Below are positions 1 through 6,037 of a stretch of DNA of 7,533 bases, piece by piece. The translations under genes and the position numbers were made by a program. The stretch is from Verrucomicrobiota bacterium (lineage in GTDB: Bacteria > Verrucomicrobiota > Verrucomicrobiia > Chthoniobacterales > UBA10450). Under the pieces are notes generated by a model. It did no database searches and had not been told where the DNA came from. It saw only the letters and a list, made by a program, of their open reading frames with translations. The stretch covers positions 1 through 7,533 of the forward strand of contig QHON01000001.1 in NCBI GenBank assembly GCA_003218815.1, read 5' to 3'. The first letter of the stretch is position 1, and each line of letters opens with the position of its first letter.

Positions 1-36
1 AATTTTCTTGAGCAGTTCCTCGACCGGAGTGTTCAT
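1..36 (-). CDS. Start of an unidentified gene (partial, 12 residues visible)
   Basis: Reading leftward from an ATG at 36-34, the frame gives MNTPVEELLKKI and then leaves the window. A GGAG motif sits six bases before the ATG on the minus strand, which is good ribosome-binding spacing and the main reason to call a real start. It begins 15 bases after the TAA of the AccA-like fragment on the same strand. The product cannot be identified from twelve residues. The call rests only on start and ribosome-binding-site quality. Confidence 0.4.
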   Translation of the reverse strand, partial: MNTPVEELLKKI

Positions 37-51
37 GACGCGCTCCAAATT

Positions 52-207
52 TTAGCGAAGCGCAACGCCGAGATTAGCCGCGGCTGTGTAATACTCGCAA
101 TGTGCGCCGCCCGATCCACCTTCGCCGATCACCGCGGCGATAATCGGCACGCGCAGCCTCATCATCTCGCGAAGATTTACCATGTGCGGAACGAAAGCAA
201 CCTCGAC
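52..207 (-). pseudogene. Orphan fragment of acetyl-CoA carboxylase carboxyltransferase alpha (AccA-like)
   Basis: Reading leftward, residues NLREMMRLRVPIIAAVIGEG followed by GSGGA (about 180 down to 103) match the conserved core of AccA, the alpha subunit of the carboxyltransferase that makes malonyl-CoA. The Gly-Gly-Ser-Gly-Gly loop is the oxyanion/CoA-binding region in that family. On both sides the likeness stops: upstream an in-frame TGA lies only about 14 codons before an ATG at 183-181, and downstream the text becomes HCEYYTAAANLGVALR and then TAA at 54-52. A full AccA is above 300 residues, so only about 30 conserved residues remain. I read it as rearrangement debris. A 43-residue peptide from 183 is formally possible but lacks any stand-alone function I know. 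Confidence 0.6.
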
Positions 208-263
208 ACCTCGACATTTGTGTCATAGCGGATTGTTCTTTGGCAAGTGCCCGAGTCGATTGC

Positions 264-286
264 AGGCAGTCATTAGACGACTGCCT
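264..286. repeat. 8-bp perfect inverted repeat (hairpin)
   Basis: AGGCAGTC (264-271) and GACTGCCT (279-286) pair perfectly around a 7-base loop. There is no U-run on either side, so it is not a clear intrinsic terminator. It lies between the AccA-like fragment and the first cassette gene, about 29 bases before its GTG, and could be a leader structure or a scar of the junction. Confidence 0.5.
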
Positions 287-314
287 CGCCGAGTTGCTGG
301 ATCTCGTGGCATAA

Positions 315-641
315 GTGAAACTTCGCCGCATGAACTTTGAAGTTCGCCGTACGATCGGCGCTGATCACCCCAGCTTGCCCGGGCATTTCCCTGGCATTCC
401 CATCGTGCCTGGCGTCGTGATCCTCGATGAAATCGTCGCAGCATTGACCGAGTGGCGCAAAGATTCTCACCTTACTGTCATACGAGTAGTCAAGTTTCTC
501 GTGCCGTTGAGGCCTGAGCAGCCATTCACGATCTGTCTCTCCGCGAGTCAGGACGCTGAGACCGAGGTCGATTTTTGCTGCCGCGTCGAAGACCGAGTGA
601 TACTTGAAGGTCGACTTGAGATTTGTTGCGATGCAAGCTGA
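315..641 (+). CDS. FabZ/ApeI-type hotdog-fold 3-hydroxyacyl-ACP dehydratase
   Basis: The 108-residue product is a single hotdog domain. The motif LPGHFPGIPIVPGVVILD (residues 21-38 from the GTG) is the signature of FabZ-like dehydratases and of the ApeI group in aryl-polyene clusters. His24 aligns with the catalytic His. Asp38 sits where FabZ has Glu and FabA has Asp. The expected reaction is dehydration of 3-hydroxyacyl-ACP to trans-2-enoyl-ACP during polyene or fatty-chain building in the cytoplasm. The frame opens at GTG 315, directly after an in-frame TAA. ATG 330 is an alternative start that still keeps the whole domain. The 3' end overlaps the methyltransferase start, so the genes are translationally coupled. 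At about 108 residues it is shorter than FabZ (about 140-150), as expected for the ApeI type. A pigment-pathway role is inferred from neighbours. Confidence 0.8.
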   Translation: MKLRRMNFEVRRTIGADHPSLPGHFPGIPIVPGVVILDEIVAALTEWRKDSHLTVIRVVKFLVPLRPEQPFTICLSASQDAETEVDFCCRVEDRVILEGRLEICCDAS

Positions 642-1872
642 CCTCGTGAACGCGGCATCATCGGGCGCGCCTATTTTTAGAGTTCGGCCAAGCGATCCGC
701 GCTTGGCGCATTGGCTCAAAGGTTACCCGCCATCGGTGTTTAGCGAACGCTTGTATCGAAGTATCGAACTGATGGAGCGGTATAGCATCGATCTAGCTAT
801 CGATCTGTTGCGCCGGTTGGATTTGATGGATCAACTCGGCGAGTGGAGGTCGGCGAATGAGCTTTGTCAGGTGCTTTCTTTTCAGCAGGGTTTTAGGTTC
901 GCCTTAGGTTGGATTTTGGAGCGTTTGGTTGAGACCGGTTGCGTGGAGGTCCGTGCTAACGGTGGAACCCGCTCTTATTATCTGCGACGGGCGCCGTGGC
1001 AACCCGATCTCGAGCGCTTGCGTGCAGTGGGGCTTAATATTGATCCCGCCAATGCAGCGAGTTTGGATTTATTGGATCACGCAGCAAGCCTCTATCCCGC
1101 GGTTGCCAGCGGCGAACAGAGCGGTGATCACAGCCTATTCGGACCGCAAGGAATACCGCTGTGGTTAAAGTATTTTCACAACGACAACTTAACTTATGCC
1201 GTGAATAACTGGGTCAGTGCGATCCTCGCCGCTGATCGCCTGTCCACTCAACCCAGGCTGCGGATCTTAGAACTCGGCGCCGGCGCCGGTAGTGCCAGTG
1301 AAACTTTGGTCCGCTGGTTTGATCAATGCGGGCTTCTGCCGCAAATCGAACGTTACCTCATTACAGAGCCGAACGCATTCTTCCGGCGGCGCGCTCAACG
1401 TGAACTTGCCAAGCAGTATCCGGGTCTGGCGCTAGAATGGGCGGCGCTCGACCTCAATTTGCCTTGGGACGCTCAAGGCGTCGCCTCGAGTGAGTTCAAT
1501 CTCGTGTACGCCGTCAACGTACTGCATGTCTCAAAGAATCTTTTGTTTAGCTTGAATCAGGCCCGCTCTGCTCTGACAGGCGATGGCTGGCTGGTGATCG
1601 GCGAGTGTCTTCGGCCCTATGTCAATCAGCCGATCTACCCGGAACTGATGTTTCAGATTCTGGAGAGCTTTACCGAGGTCCAAACAGATCCCGAAATTCG
1701 CCCGAATCCGGGCTTTCTGACTGCAGATCACTGGCGTCGCGCATTTACGCGCGCAGGCTTTGAACATGCCGAAATTGCGCCGGATATCGATAGCATTCGC
1801 CAGATCTATCCGCATTTCTTCACCGGTGCCATTTGCGGGCAAAACACCGCTACCACAAATGACGTCCGCTAA
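631..1872 (+). CDS. Class I SAM-dependent methyltransferase of the polyene-type cassette
   Basis: The product is 413 residues from ATG 631, a start that overlaps the preceding gene by 11 bases. A TTG at 604 in the same frame would add nine residues. Residues ~1-195 form an all-helical or winged-helix-like N-terminal part, with helices around ELMERYSIDLAIDLLRRL and a tract LFGPQGIPLWLKYFHN. This resembles the dimerisation and substrate-binding part of small-molecule methyltransferases. From ~210 comes a Rossmann-type domain: motif I ELGAGAG at 214-220, then an acidic tract ALDLNLPW (motif II-like), NLVYAVNVLHVSKN and a hydrophobic LTGDGWLVIGE strand. This layout resembles polyketide-synthase methyltransferase domains. 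The substrate is not visible. In aryl-polyene and xanthomonadin clusters such an enzyme methylates the aryl head group, which is the best guess here. T-rich codons such as TTG are frequent in the first third. Confidence 0.8.
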   Translation: MQADLVNAASSGAPIFRVRPSDPRLAHWLKGYPPSVFSERLYRSIELMERYSIDLAIDLLRRLDLMDQLGEWRSANELCQVLSFQQGFRFALGWILERLVETGCVEVRANGGTRSYYLRRAPWQPDLERLRAVGLNIDPANAASLDLLDHAASLYPAVASGEQSGDHSLFGPQGIPLWLKYFHNDNLTYAVNNWVSAILAADRLSTQPRLRILELGAGAGSASETLVRWFDQCGLLPQIERYLITEPNAFFRRRAQRELAKQYPGLALEWAALDLNLPWDAQGVASSEFNLVYAVNVLHVSKNLLFSLNQARSALTGDGWLVIGECLRPYVNQPIYPELMFQILESFTEVQTDPEIRPNPGFLTADHWRRAFTRAGFEHAEIAPDIDSIRQIYPHFFTGAICGQNTATTNDVR

Positions 1873-2767
1873 AGCCTTGCACGCGCATCGTTGGACGGCC
1901 TTGCCGGAGCGTGGCACACCCTCATCGTTGCGGCTGATCGCTTGGATCGCCGTGCACATCGGGCGCAGGGCGGCAAGGCTTCTGTTGTATCCAATCACCC
2001 TTTATTTCGTAATCAGCGCTCGTGCAGCCCGGCGAGTATCGTACGAATATCTAAAACGCGTGCGTGGCTGTCCGCCTCACTGGTGGCATGTCTTTCGCCA
2101 TTTTCATTGTTTCGCCGCTACGATTTTAGATCGCGTTTATCTGTTAAGGGGCGAGTTCGAGCACTTTGACGTGACGCTTCATGAGAAGGAAATCCTGCAC
2201 CGGCAAATCGAGAGCGGTAAAGGCTGCATCCTTTTGGGCTCGCATTTCGGTAGCTTCGAGGTGTTGCGCACGCTCGGAGTAACGCAGCAGGACTTTCCGC
2301 TCAAAGTGTTGATGGACATCGCGCACAACCAAAATATTACTCGCTTTCTCGATGCGCTTAACCACAAGATCGCCAGCACGGTAATCGTGCCGGATCGGCC
2401 GGATACTTTGCTGAGGGTCAAAGAGAGCCTGGATGCGGGCTTCCTCGTCGGCATGTTGGGCGACCGCGTCTCGAGCGGCGACAAGACAACGCAATGTCGA
2501 TTCTTCGGTTCGCCCGCTACATTTCCCGCCGGGCCGATCCTGATCGCGGCGATGATGCATTGCCCTGTTATCCTGTTTTTCGGCCTCTACCGCGGCGGGA
2601 AGCGCTACGAAATTTACTTCGAGCATTTCGCCGATGACGTAATCTTGAATCGCGATCACCGCGCGGAAGACATCCAGCATTGGATGCAACGTTATGCCGA
2701 GCGGTTGGAGCACTACGCGCGCCTCGCGCCCTATAATTGGTTTAACTTCTACCCGTTTTGGGATTAA
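1859..2767 (+). CDS. LpxL/HtrB-type lysophospholipid acyltransferase (LPLAT)
   Basis: From ATG 1859 the product is 302 residues and overlaps the methyltransferase end by 14 bases. An upstream ATG at 1760 would only add a shadow of the methyltransferase. A hydrophobic stretch at ~22-53 is a likely membrane anchor. The catalytic motif HX4E is clear as His129-Phe-Gly-Ser-Phe-Glu134. Further family blocks are GDR at 201-203 and RFFGSPATFPAGP at 214-226, which match the acyl-donor and substrate site of LpxL-like enzymes. The family transfers acyl chains to lipid or sugar hydroxyls at the inner membrane. Between dehydratases and a methyltransferase it most likely attaches the finished polyene or fatty chain to a lipid or glycolipid, as proposed for aryl-polyene clusters. 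Housekeeping LpxL is an alternative, but the cassette context argues against it. Confidence 0.82.
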   Translation: MTSAKALHAHRWTALPERGTPSSLRLIAWIAVHIGRRAARLLLYPITLYFVISARAARRVSYEYLKRVRGCPPHWWHVFRHFHCFAATILDRVYLLRGEFEHFDVTLHEKEILHRQIESGKGCILLGSHFGSFEVLRTLGVTQQDFPLKVLMDIAHNQNITRFLDALNHKIASTVIVPDRPDTLLRVKESLDAGFLVGMLGDRVSSGDKTTQCRFFGSPATFPAGPILIAAMMHCPVILFFGLYRGGKRYEIYFEHFADDVILNRDHRAEDIQHWMQRYAERLEHYARLAPYNWFNFYPFWD

Positions 2768-2794
2768 TTCCGATCAGCTTCGGAACTGGCGTGA

Positions 2795-3247
2795 ATGGTC
2801 AAACAACGGTTGGCAATATCGATTAACAAAGCGGAAATCCGCACACTCATTCCACACTCCGGTCTGATGTGTCTGTTGGATAGCGTAACCGAGTGGGACG
2901 ATCGATCGATTAGCTGCATCAGTAATACGCATCGTGATCCGACCAATCCATTACGTCGCGACGAACGGTTATCGGCCCTGCACGCTTTTGAATACGCTGC
3001 GCAAACTGCTGCAGTGCATGGCGGATTGCGAGCCCGCTCGGCAGGCATGACGGCGCCACCTGGTTATCTGGTTGCGCTGCGGGATGCACATTTACAAGTG
3101 ATGCGCCTGGATGACATCGCTTCGCCGCTCCAGATTTGCGCGCACCGCTTGTTCGGAGACGCCGCTAATACAGTTTACGAATGCCGCGTCTCAGCCGGCA
3201 ATGTTCTTTTGGCGGACGGGCGCATTACCATCATGCTGCGCACGTGA
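2795..3247 (+). CDS. ApeP-type hotdog-fold dehydratase
   Basis: The 150-residue product carries an N-terminal IPHSGLMCLLDSV block (19-31) and AFEYAAQTAAVHGG (64-77). This is the pattern of the ApeP group of 3-hydroxyacyl-ACP dehydratases from aryl-polyene clusters. His21 and Glu66 are the probable catalytic pair. ApeP relatives often have a His-Pro-Phe just before the helix, and here that stretch reads TNPLRR. It ends with a typical hotdog strand, LLADGRITIMLRT. It begins 27 bases after the acyltransferase stop with only a weak ribosome-binding match, and it is the last gene of the plus-strand cassette. ApeI and ApeP both act as dehydratases in the studied pathway, so having both types in one cassette strengthens the polyene interpretation. 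Family assignment is by remembered motifs. Confidence 0.75.
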   Translation: MVKQRLAISINKAEIRTLIPHSGLMCLLDSVTEWDDRSISCISNTHRDPTNPLRRDERLSALHAFEYAAQTAAVHGGLRARSAGMTAPPGYLVALRDAHLQVMRLDDIASPLQICAHRLFGDAANTVYECRVSAGNVLLADGRITIMLRT

Positions 3248-3291
3248 CTGCTTAGTGCAGCTAGTCAGCGCTTCCGGACATCGCTGCAACA

Positions 3292-4035
3292 TCACATCAC
3301 TATGCCGCCGTCGACACAGAGCACCTTGCCGGTGATGTAACTTGCCTCCGCGGACGCGAGGAAGGCCACGCCACTCGCGACATCTTCAGGTTGGCCTGTT
3401 CTGCCGAGCGGAATTTTCGCGTGAATCGTTTTCTTGATTTCCTCCGAGAGTCCAACAGTCATGTCCGTCGTAATAAAGCCCGGCGCAACAGCATTTACGG
3501 TGATATTGCGGCTGGCCAATTCGCGCGCAAGCGACTTAGTGAAACCAATCAAGCCGGCCTTGCTCGCCGCGTAATTGGTCTGGCCCGCGTTTCCGATCAT
3601 TCCGATCACAGAACTGATGTTAATGATGCGACCGCTGCGCTGTTTGATCATCACGCGTTCTGTAGCCTGCACAAAGTTGAACGCGCCTTTCAGGTTCGTG
3701 TTGATCACCATGTCCCAGTCCTCCAGCGACATGCCCAGACTCAGTCCGTCGCGCCTCACGCCGGCGTTGTTGACCAGGATGTCGATCTTGCCGAAATCAT
3801 CAAGAATCTGCGCGCCGATTTTTTGTACCGCGACATGATCCGCGACGTCGACCGCGTAAGCTTTCGCCGTGTTCGGCCGCGCTGCGTTGATTTCATCCGC
3901 AGTTTTCTTTGCATTCGCTTCTGTCCGACTCACGCACGCGACGCGCGCACCCTCGCTCGCCAGCCGCAGGGCGATCGCATGACCGATCCCCCGCCCCGCT
4001 CCTGTCACGACAGCAACCTGATTTTCAAATCTCAT
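3292..4035 (-). CDS. fabG: 3-oxoacyl-ACP reductase FabG (SDR family)
   Basis: A complete 247-residue classical short-chain dehydrogenase that reduces 3-oxoacyl-ACP to 3-hydroxyacyl-ACP with NADPH in fatty-acid synthesis. Visible motifs are the nucleotide loop TGAGRGIG at 11-18, Arg37 after the second strand (SRT, typical of NADPH users), NNAG at 89-92, Asn114, and the catalytic Ser142, Tyr155 and Lys159 (YAASK). PGFITTDMT follows, and the C-terminus ITGKVLCVDGGIVM is classic FabG. An AGGG/AAGAG purine stretch precedes the ATG at 4035-4033. The gene follows the prepilin peptidase after 103 bases on the same strand and converges with the ApeP-type gene, with 44 bases between the stops. It could be housekeeping FabG or the ketoreductase (ApeQ role) of the adjacent cassette. 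Confidence 0.93.
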   Translation of the reverse strand: MRFENQVAVVTGAGRGIGHAIALRLASEGARVACVSRTEANAKKTADEINAARPNTAKAYAVDVADHVAVQKIGAQILDDFGKIDILVNNAGVRRDGLSLGMSLEDWDMVINTNLKGAFNFVQATERVMIKQRSGRIINISSVIGMIGNAGQTNYAASKAGLIGFTKSLARELASRNITVNAVAPGFITTDMTVGLSEEIKKTIHAKIPLGRTGQPEDVASGVAFLASAEASYITGKVLCVDGGIVM

Positions 4036-4138
4036 AATCTCTTACCCTGAAAAAACTGGTCGCAACTGTTGGAAGAAACAGTTGGAAGATATTGGCACCA
4101 GTGGTACGCGTTCACGCCGACTTTTGGAGTTATCGGTG
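4036..4138 (-). other. Gap between prepilin peptidase and fabG with nested short repeats
   Basis: AACTGTT (4064-4070) and AACAGTT (4077-4083) form a perfect 7-bp inverted repeat with a 6-base loop. The 9-mer GTTGGAAGA occurs at 4068-4076 and again at 4081-4089, a period of 13. The block lies about 30-55 bases upstream of the fabG ATG on the minus strand, where an operator or leader hairpin would sit. FapR/FabR-type fatty-acid operators are palindromic, but I do not recognise their consensus here. I see no strong sigma-70 promoter. Confidence 0.35.
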
Positions 4139-5248
4139 TTATGGATTGACCCAATTGAAATACCAACGCAAAAAAGCGCTGCCAAAAAACATCCAGGTTA
4201 GCGCACCAAACGCCAGATAAGGTCCAAACGGCAGCTTCGCCGACCAAACACGCTTCCCGACGACGAGGGTGATCAATCCAACAATTGAACCAAGCAGCGA
4301 TCCGGCAAAAAGACTAAATAACACCGCACGCCATCCTAAAAATGCGCCAATCGCAGCGAGAAATTTCAGATCGCCGCGACCCATTGCCTCGCGCGGAATT
4401 TGGAGCTCACGGACAACGCCCGAAATTTCGGCGACTTTATCGAGTGCGAATTTATTACCTTCAACCGCGACGCCGTTATGGTGAAATTTCAATGTCACAC
4501 TTCCGTAAGTGTGATTGTCGATCTTCGCCTCATCGCACTGGAGCAATAGTCGATCTTTCTCACGCGCGAAATGATCGCTCCACAAACTTTGTTCGCTGCC
4601 GACCACAAACTCGGCATCGTCGCCCTGTTTCTTCCAAGTGAACGGCGTGGGAGCGTCGAAACGAATTCTTTTTTTGCCAAAGGCGATTTTGCCCGCTTCC
4701 AGAACAATCAAAAGGATCATGTAGCCCAAAGCAGCTGCGAGCAGTGAACGGATGCTCGCAGCGATGCGTGAATCCGTATCCATCAACTCCGGTACCGACA
4801 CGCTGGCAACGAATCCGACGATGATTCCGCCGATCGTCACGCGGTCTGGAATGATGAAATGTTCGAAATCGATGAATGTCCCGGCGATCAAGAACGAAAC
4901 AAAAATCCAGTACCCGATCGCCACTGGCCACGGGAAGCTTTGCCAGATCGCGAGGAAGAGAAGCGCTGTAAGCAGCTCAACAGTAAAATAGCGAAAGGTG
5001 ATTTTGCTCCCGCAGTTGGCGCAACGACCGCGAAGGGCGAGCCAACTAATCAAAGGCAGATTTTGATGCCAGGGAATCGGTTTCTTGCACGCTGGACAAA
5101 AAGAGCGGCGCGGCTCGTTTACCGAAAGATCGAGAGGCAAGCGATAGATGCAGACGTTCAAAAACGAGCCGACTGCGGCGCCAACAACGAACGCAAATGC
5201 GCTGAAGAGAAATTGGTAAACCGAATTGTGCACGCGATTAGCCGGCAA
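4139..5248 (-). CDS. pilD: Type IV prepilin peptidase with a long insert between its catalytic aspartates
   Basis: A membrane aspartyl protease (A24 family) that cleaves leader peptides of type IV prepilins and pseudopilins and N-methylates the new end. In order: a first membrane helix with VGAAVGSFLNVCIYRLP (22-38); a zinc-type CPAC at 51-54 and CANC at 76-79; further helices; the first catalytic Asp127 in GTFIDFEH; and the second Asp293 in GRGDLKFLAAIGAFLGW. Several helices follow up to residue 369. Typical members are about 250-290 residues with the two Asp some 60-70 apart. Here they are 166 apart, because residues ~190-288 form a charged soluble segment. The frame starts at TTG 5248, overlapping tatC by 11 bases. 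GTG at 5233 is an alternative start, five residues shorter. It probably shares a transcript with tatC. Confidence 0.93.
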   Translation of the reverse strand: MPANRVHNSVYQFLFSAFAFVVGAAVGSFLNVCIYRLPLDLSVNEPRRSFCPACKKPIPWHQNLPLISWLALRGRCANCGSKITFRYFTVELLTALLFLAIWQSFPWPVAIGYWIFVSFLIAGTFIDFEHFIIPDRVTIGGIIVGFVASVSVPELMDTDSRIAASIRSLLAAALGYMILLIVLEAGKIAFGKKRIRFDAPTPFTWKKQGDDAEFVVGSEQSLWSDHFAREKDRLLLQCDEAKIDNHTYGSVTLKFHHNGVAVEGNKFALDKVAEISGVVRELQIPREAMGRGDLKFLAAIGAFLGWRAVLFSLFAGSLLGSIVGLITLVVGKRVWSAKLPFGPYLAFGALTWMFFGSAFLRWYFNWVNP

Positions 5249-6020
5249 TCGATCTCGATCTACGGCGCTCCATTATCCAGGCAATCCAGATGCAGCTTTC
5301 GTAAAGCAAACACATCGGGAGTCCCATCGCGATCAACGTCAGAATATCCGGCGTCGGCGTAATGATTGTAGCCAGGATAAAAATGAGCACGATCGCGTAC
5401 GGTCGCGTGCGCGCCATGAATCTGTAGGTGACCAAGCCGAAGCGCACGAGAGCCAAGACCACCACCGGCAATTCGAAAGCGAGGCCGAAACCGATCGTGA
5501 ATCGAGTCACAAAAGAATAATACTGTTGCACCGTCCAAGTAGGCGTCCAGCCAAGCGACTGGGTGTCGCGGAAGAAAAAAAGAATCGTCTTCGGCAGCAA
5601 CCAGAAATAGCAGACCAGCACGCCAAGCAGAAACAGCGCGAAGCTGACGAAAATCGCCGGGAGCAAAAAGCGTTTCTCGACCGCAGTGAGCGCGGGCAAA
5701 ACGAATTCCGCTAAAAAATAGAGAAGAAGCGGAAAGGAAAGAACGATGCCGGCGTAAAACGCGAGATGAAATGAAATCACCAGTGAATCGGTGATTCCAA
5801 GAGCACGCAACGCGCCGACTTGGGGATCGATCTCGTGGAGTGGCGCCTGCATCACCCTCACAAGGGTCGAGCGAAAGGCGAAGCAAATGATCATCGCCGC
5901 CACGAGCGTGATTGCCACCTTTACGATCGTCCAGCGCAAGTCTTCCAAGTGTTCAAGAAACGGCTTGGAAGTTTCGCTTTCTGGGAGATCGCGAAATTTA
6001 AAAATGTCTTGCAGCGCCAT
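5238..6020 (-). CDS. tatC: Sec-independent protein translocase TatC
   Basis: The 260-residue inner-membrane protein has six predicted helices and is the signal-peptide receptor of the twin-arginine translocase. Family landmarks are FLEHLEDLRW at 21-30 (N-terminal cytoplasmic motif), Pro60 in QAPL, the GIVLSFPLLLYFLAEFVLPAL block at 91-111 with Glu115 after it, FGLAFELP at 178-185 with Glu183, and TPTPD at 221-225 before the fifth helix. The residue equivalent to E. coli Glu15 is Asp27 here, a conservative change. Length matches the family (about 250-260). It starts 17 bases after the nudix gene and overlaps the prepilin peptidase start, so co-transcription is likely. No tatA or tatB is in the window. 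Confidence 0.96.
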   Translation of the reverse strand: MALQDIFKFRDLPESETSKPFLEHLEDLRWTIVKVAITLVAAMIICFAFRSTLVRVMQAPLHEIDPQVGALRALGITDSLVISFHLAFYAGIVLSFPLLLYFLAEFVLPALTAVEKRFLLPAIFVSFALFLLGVLVCYFWLLPKTILFFFRDTQSLGWTPTWTVQQYYSFVTRFTIGFGLAFELPVVVLALVRFGLVTYRFMARTRPYAIVLIFILATIITPTPDILTLIAMGLPMCLLYESCIWIAWIMERRRSRSIAG

Positions 6021-6037
6021 TTGAGATCGGCAATTGC

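Noticed and set aside
604..630. TTG 604 as methyltransferase start
   Set aside because: ATG 631 gives an ordinary operon overlap. The nine extra residues look like shadow of the preceding gene.
273..719. Minus-strand open frame of 148 codons
   Set aside because: Opposite the ApeI-type dehydratase and methyltransferase start. No recognisable motif.
1760..1858. ATG 1760 as acyltransferase start
   Set aside because: Would overlap the methyltransferase by over 110 bases with a basic, unconserved leader. ATG 1859 gives a normal LPLAT N-terminus.
1531..1998. Minus-strand open frame of 155 codons
   Set aside because: Antisense to the methyltransferase and acyltransferase genes. Cys/Arg-rich shadow text.
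2144..2713. Minus-strand open frame of 189 codons
   Set aside because: Fully opposite the acyltransferase gene with its HX4E motif. No family features were seen.
3241..3291. Terminator between the convergent ApeP-type gene and fabG
   Set aside because: Only an imperfect TGACT/AGTCA pairing with bulges and no U-run. Not enough to call.
3391..4050. Plus-strand open frame of 219 codons
   Set aside because: Lies opposite fabG, whose motifs are unmistakable. Composition (Arg/His/Asp rich) is that of an antisense shadow.
4064..4089. CRISPR-like repeat
   Set aside because: Only two copies of a 9-mer, with no spacer architecture or cas genes.
5226..5714. Plus-strand open frame of 162 codons
   Set aside because: Antisense to tatC. 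Highly charged low-complexity translation typical of the complement of membrane-protein genes.
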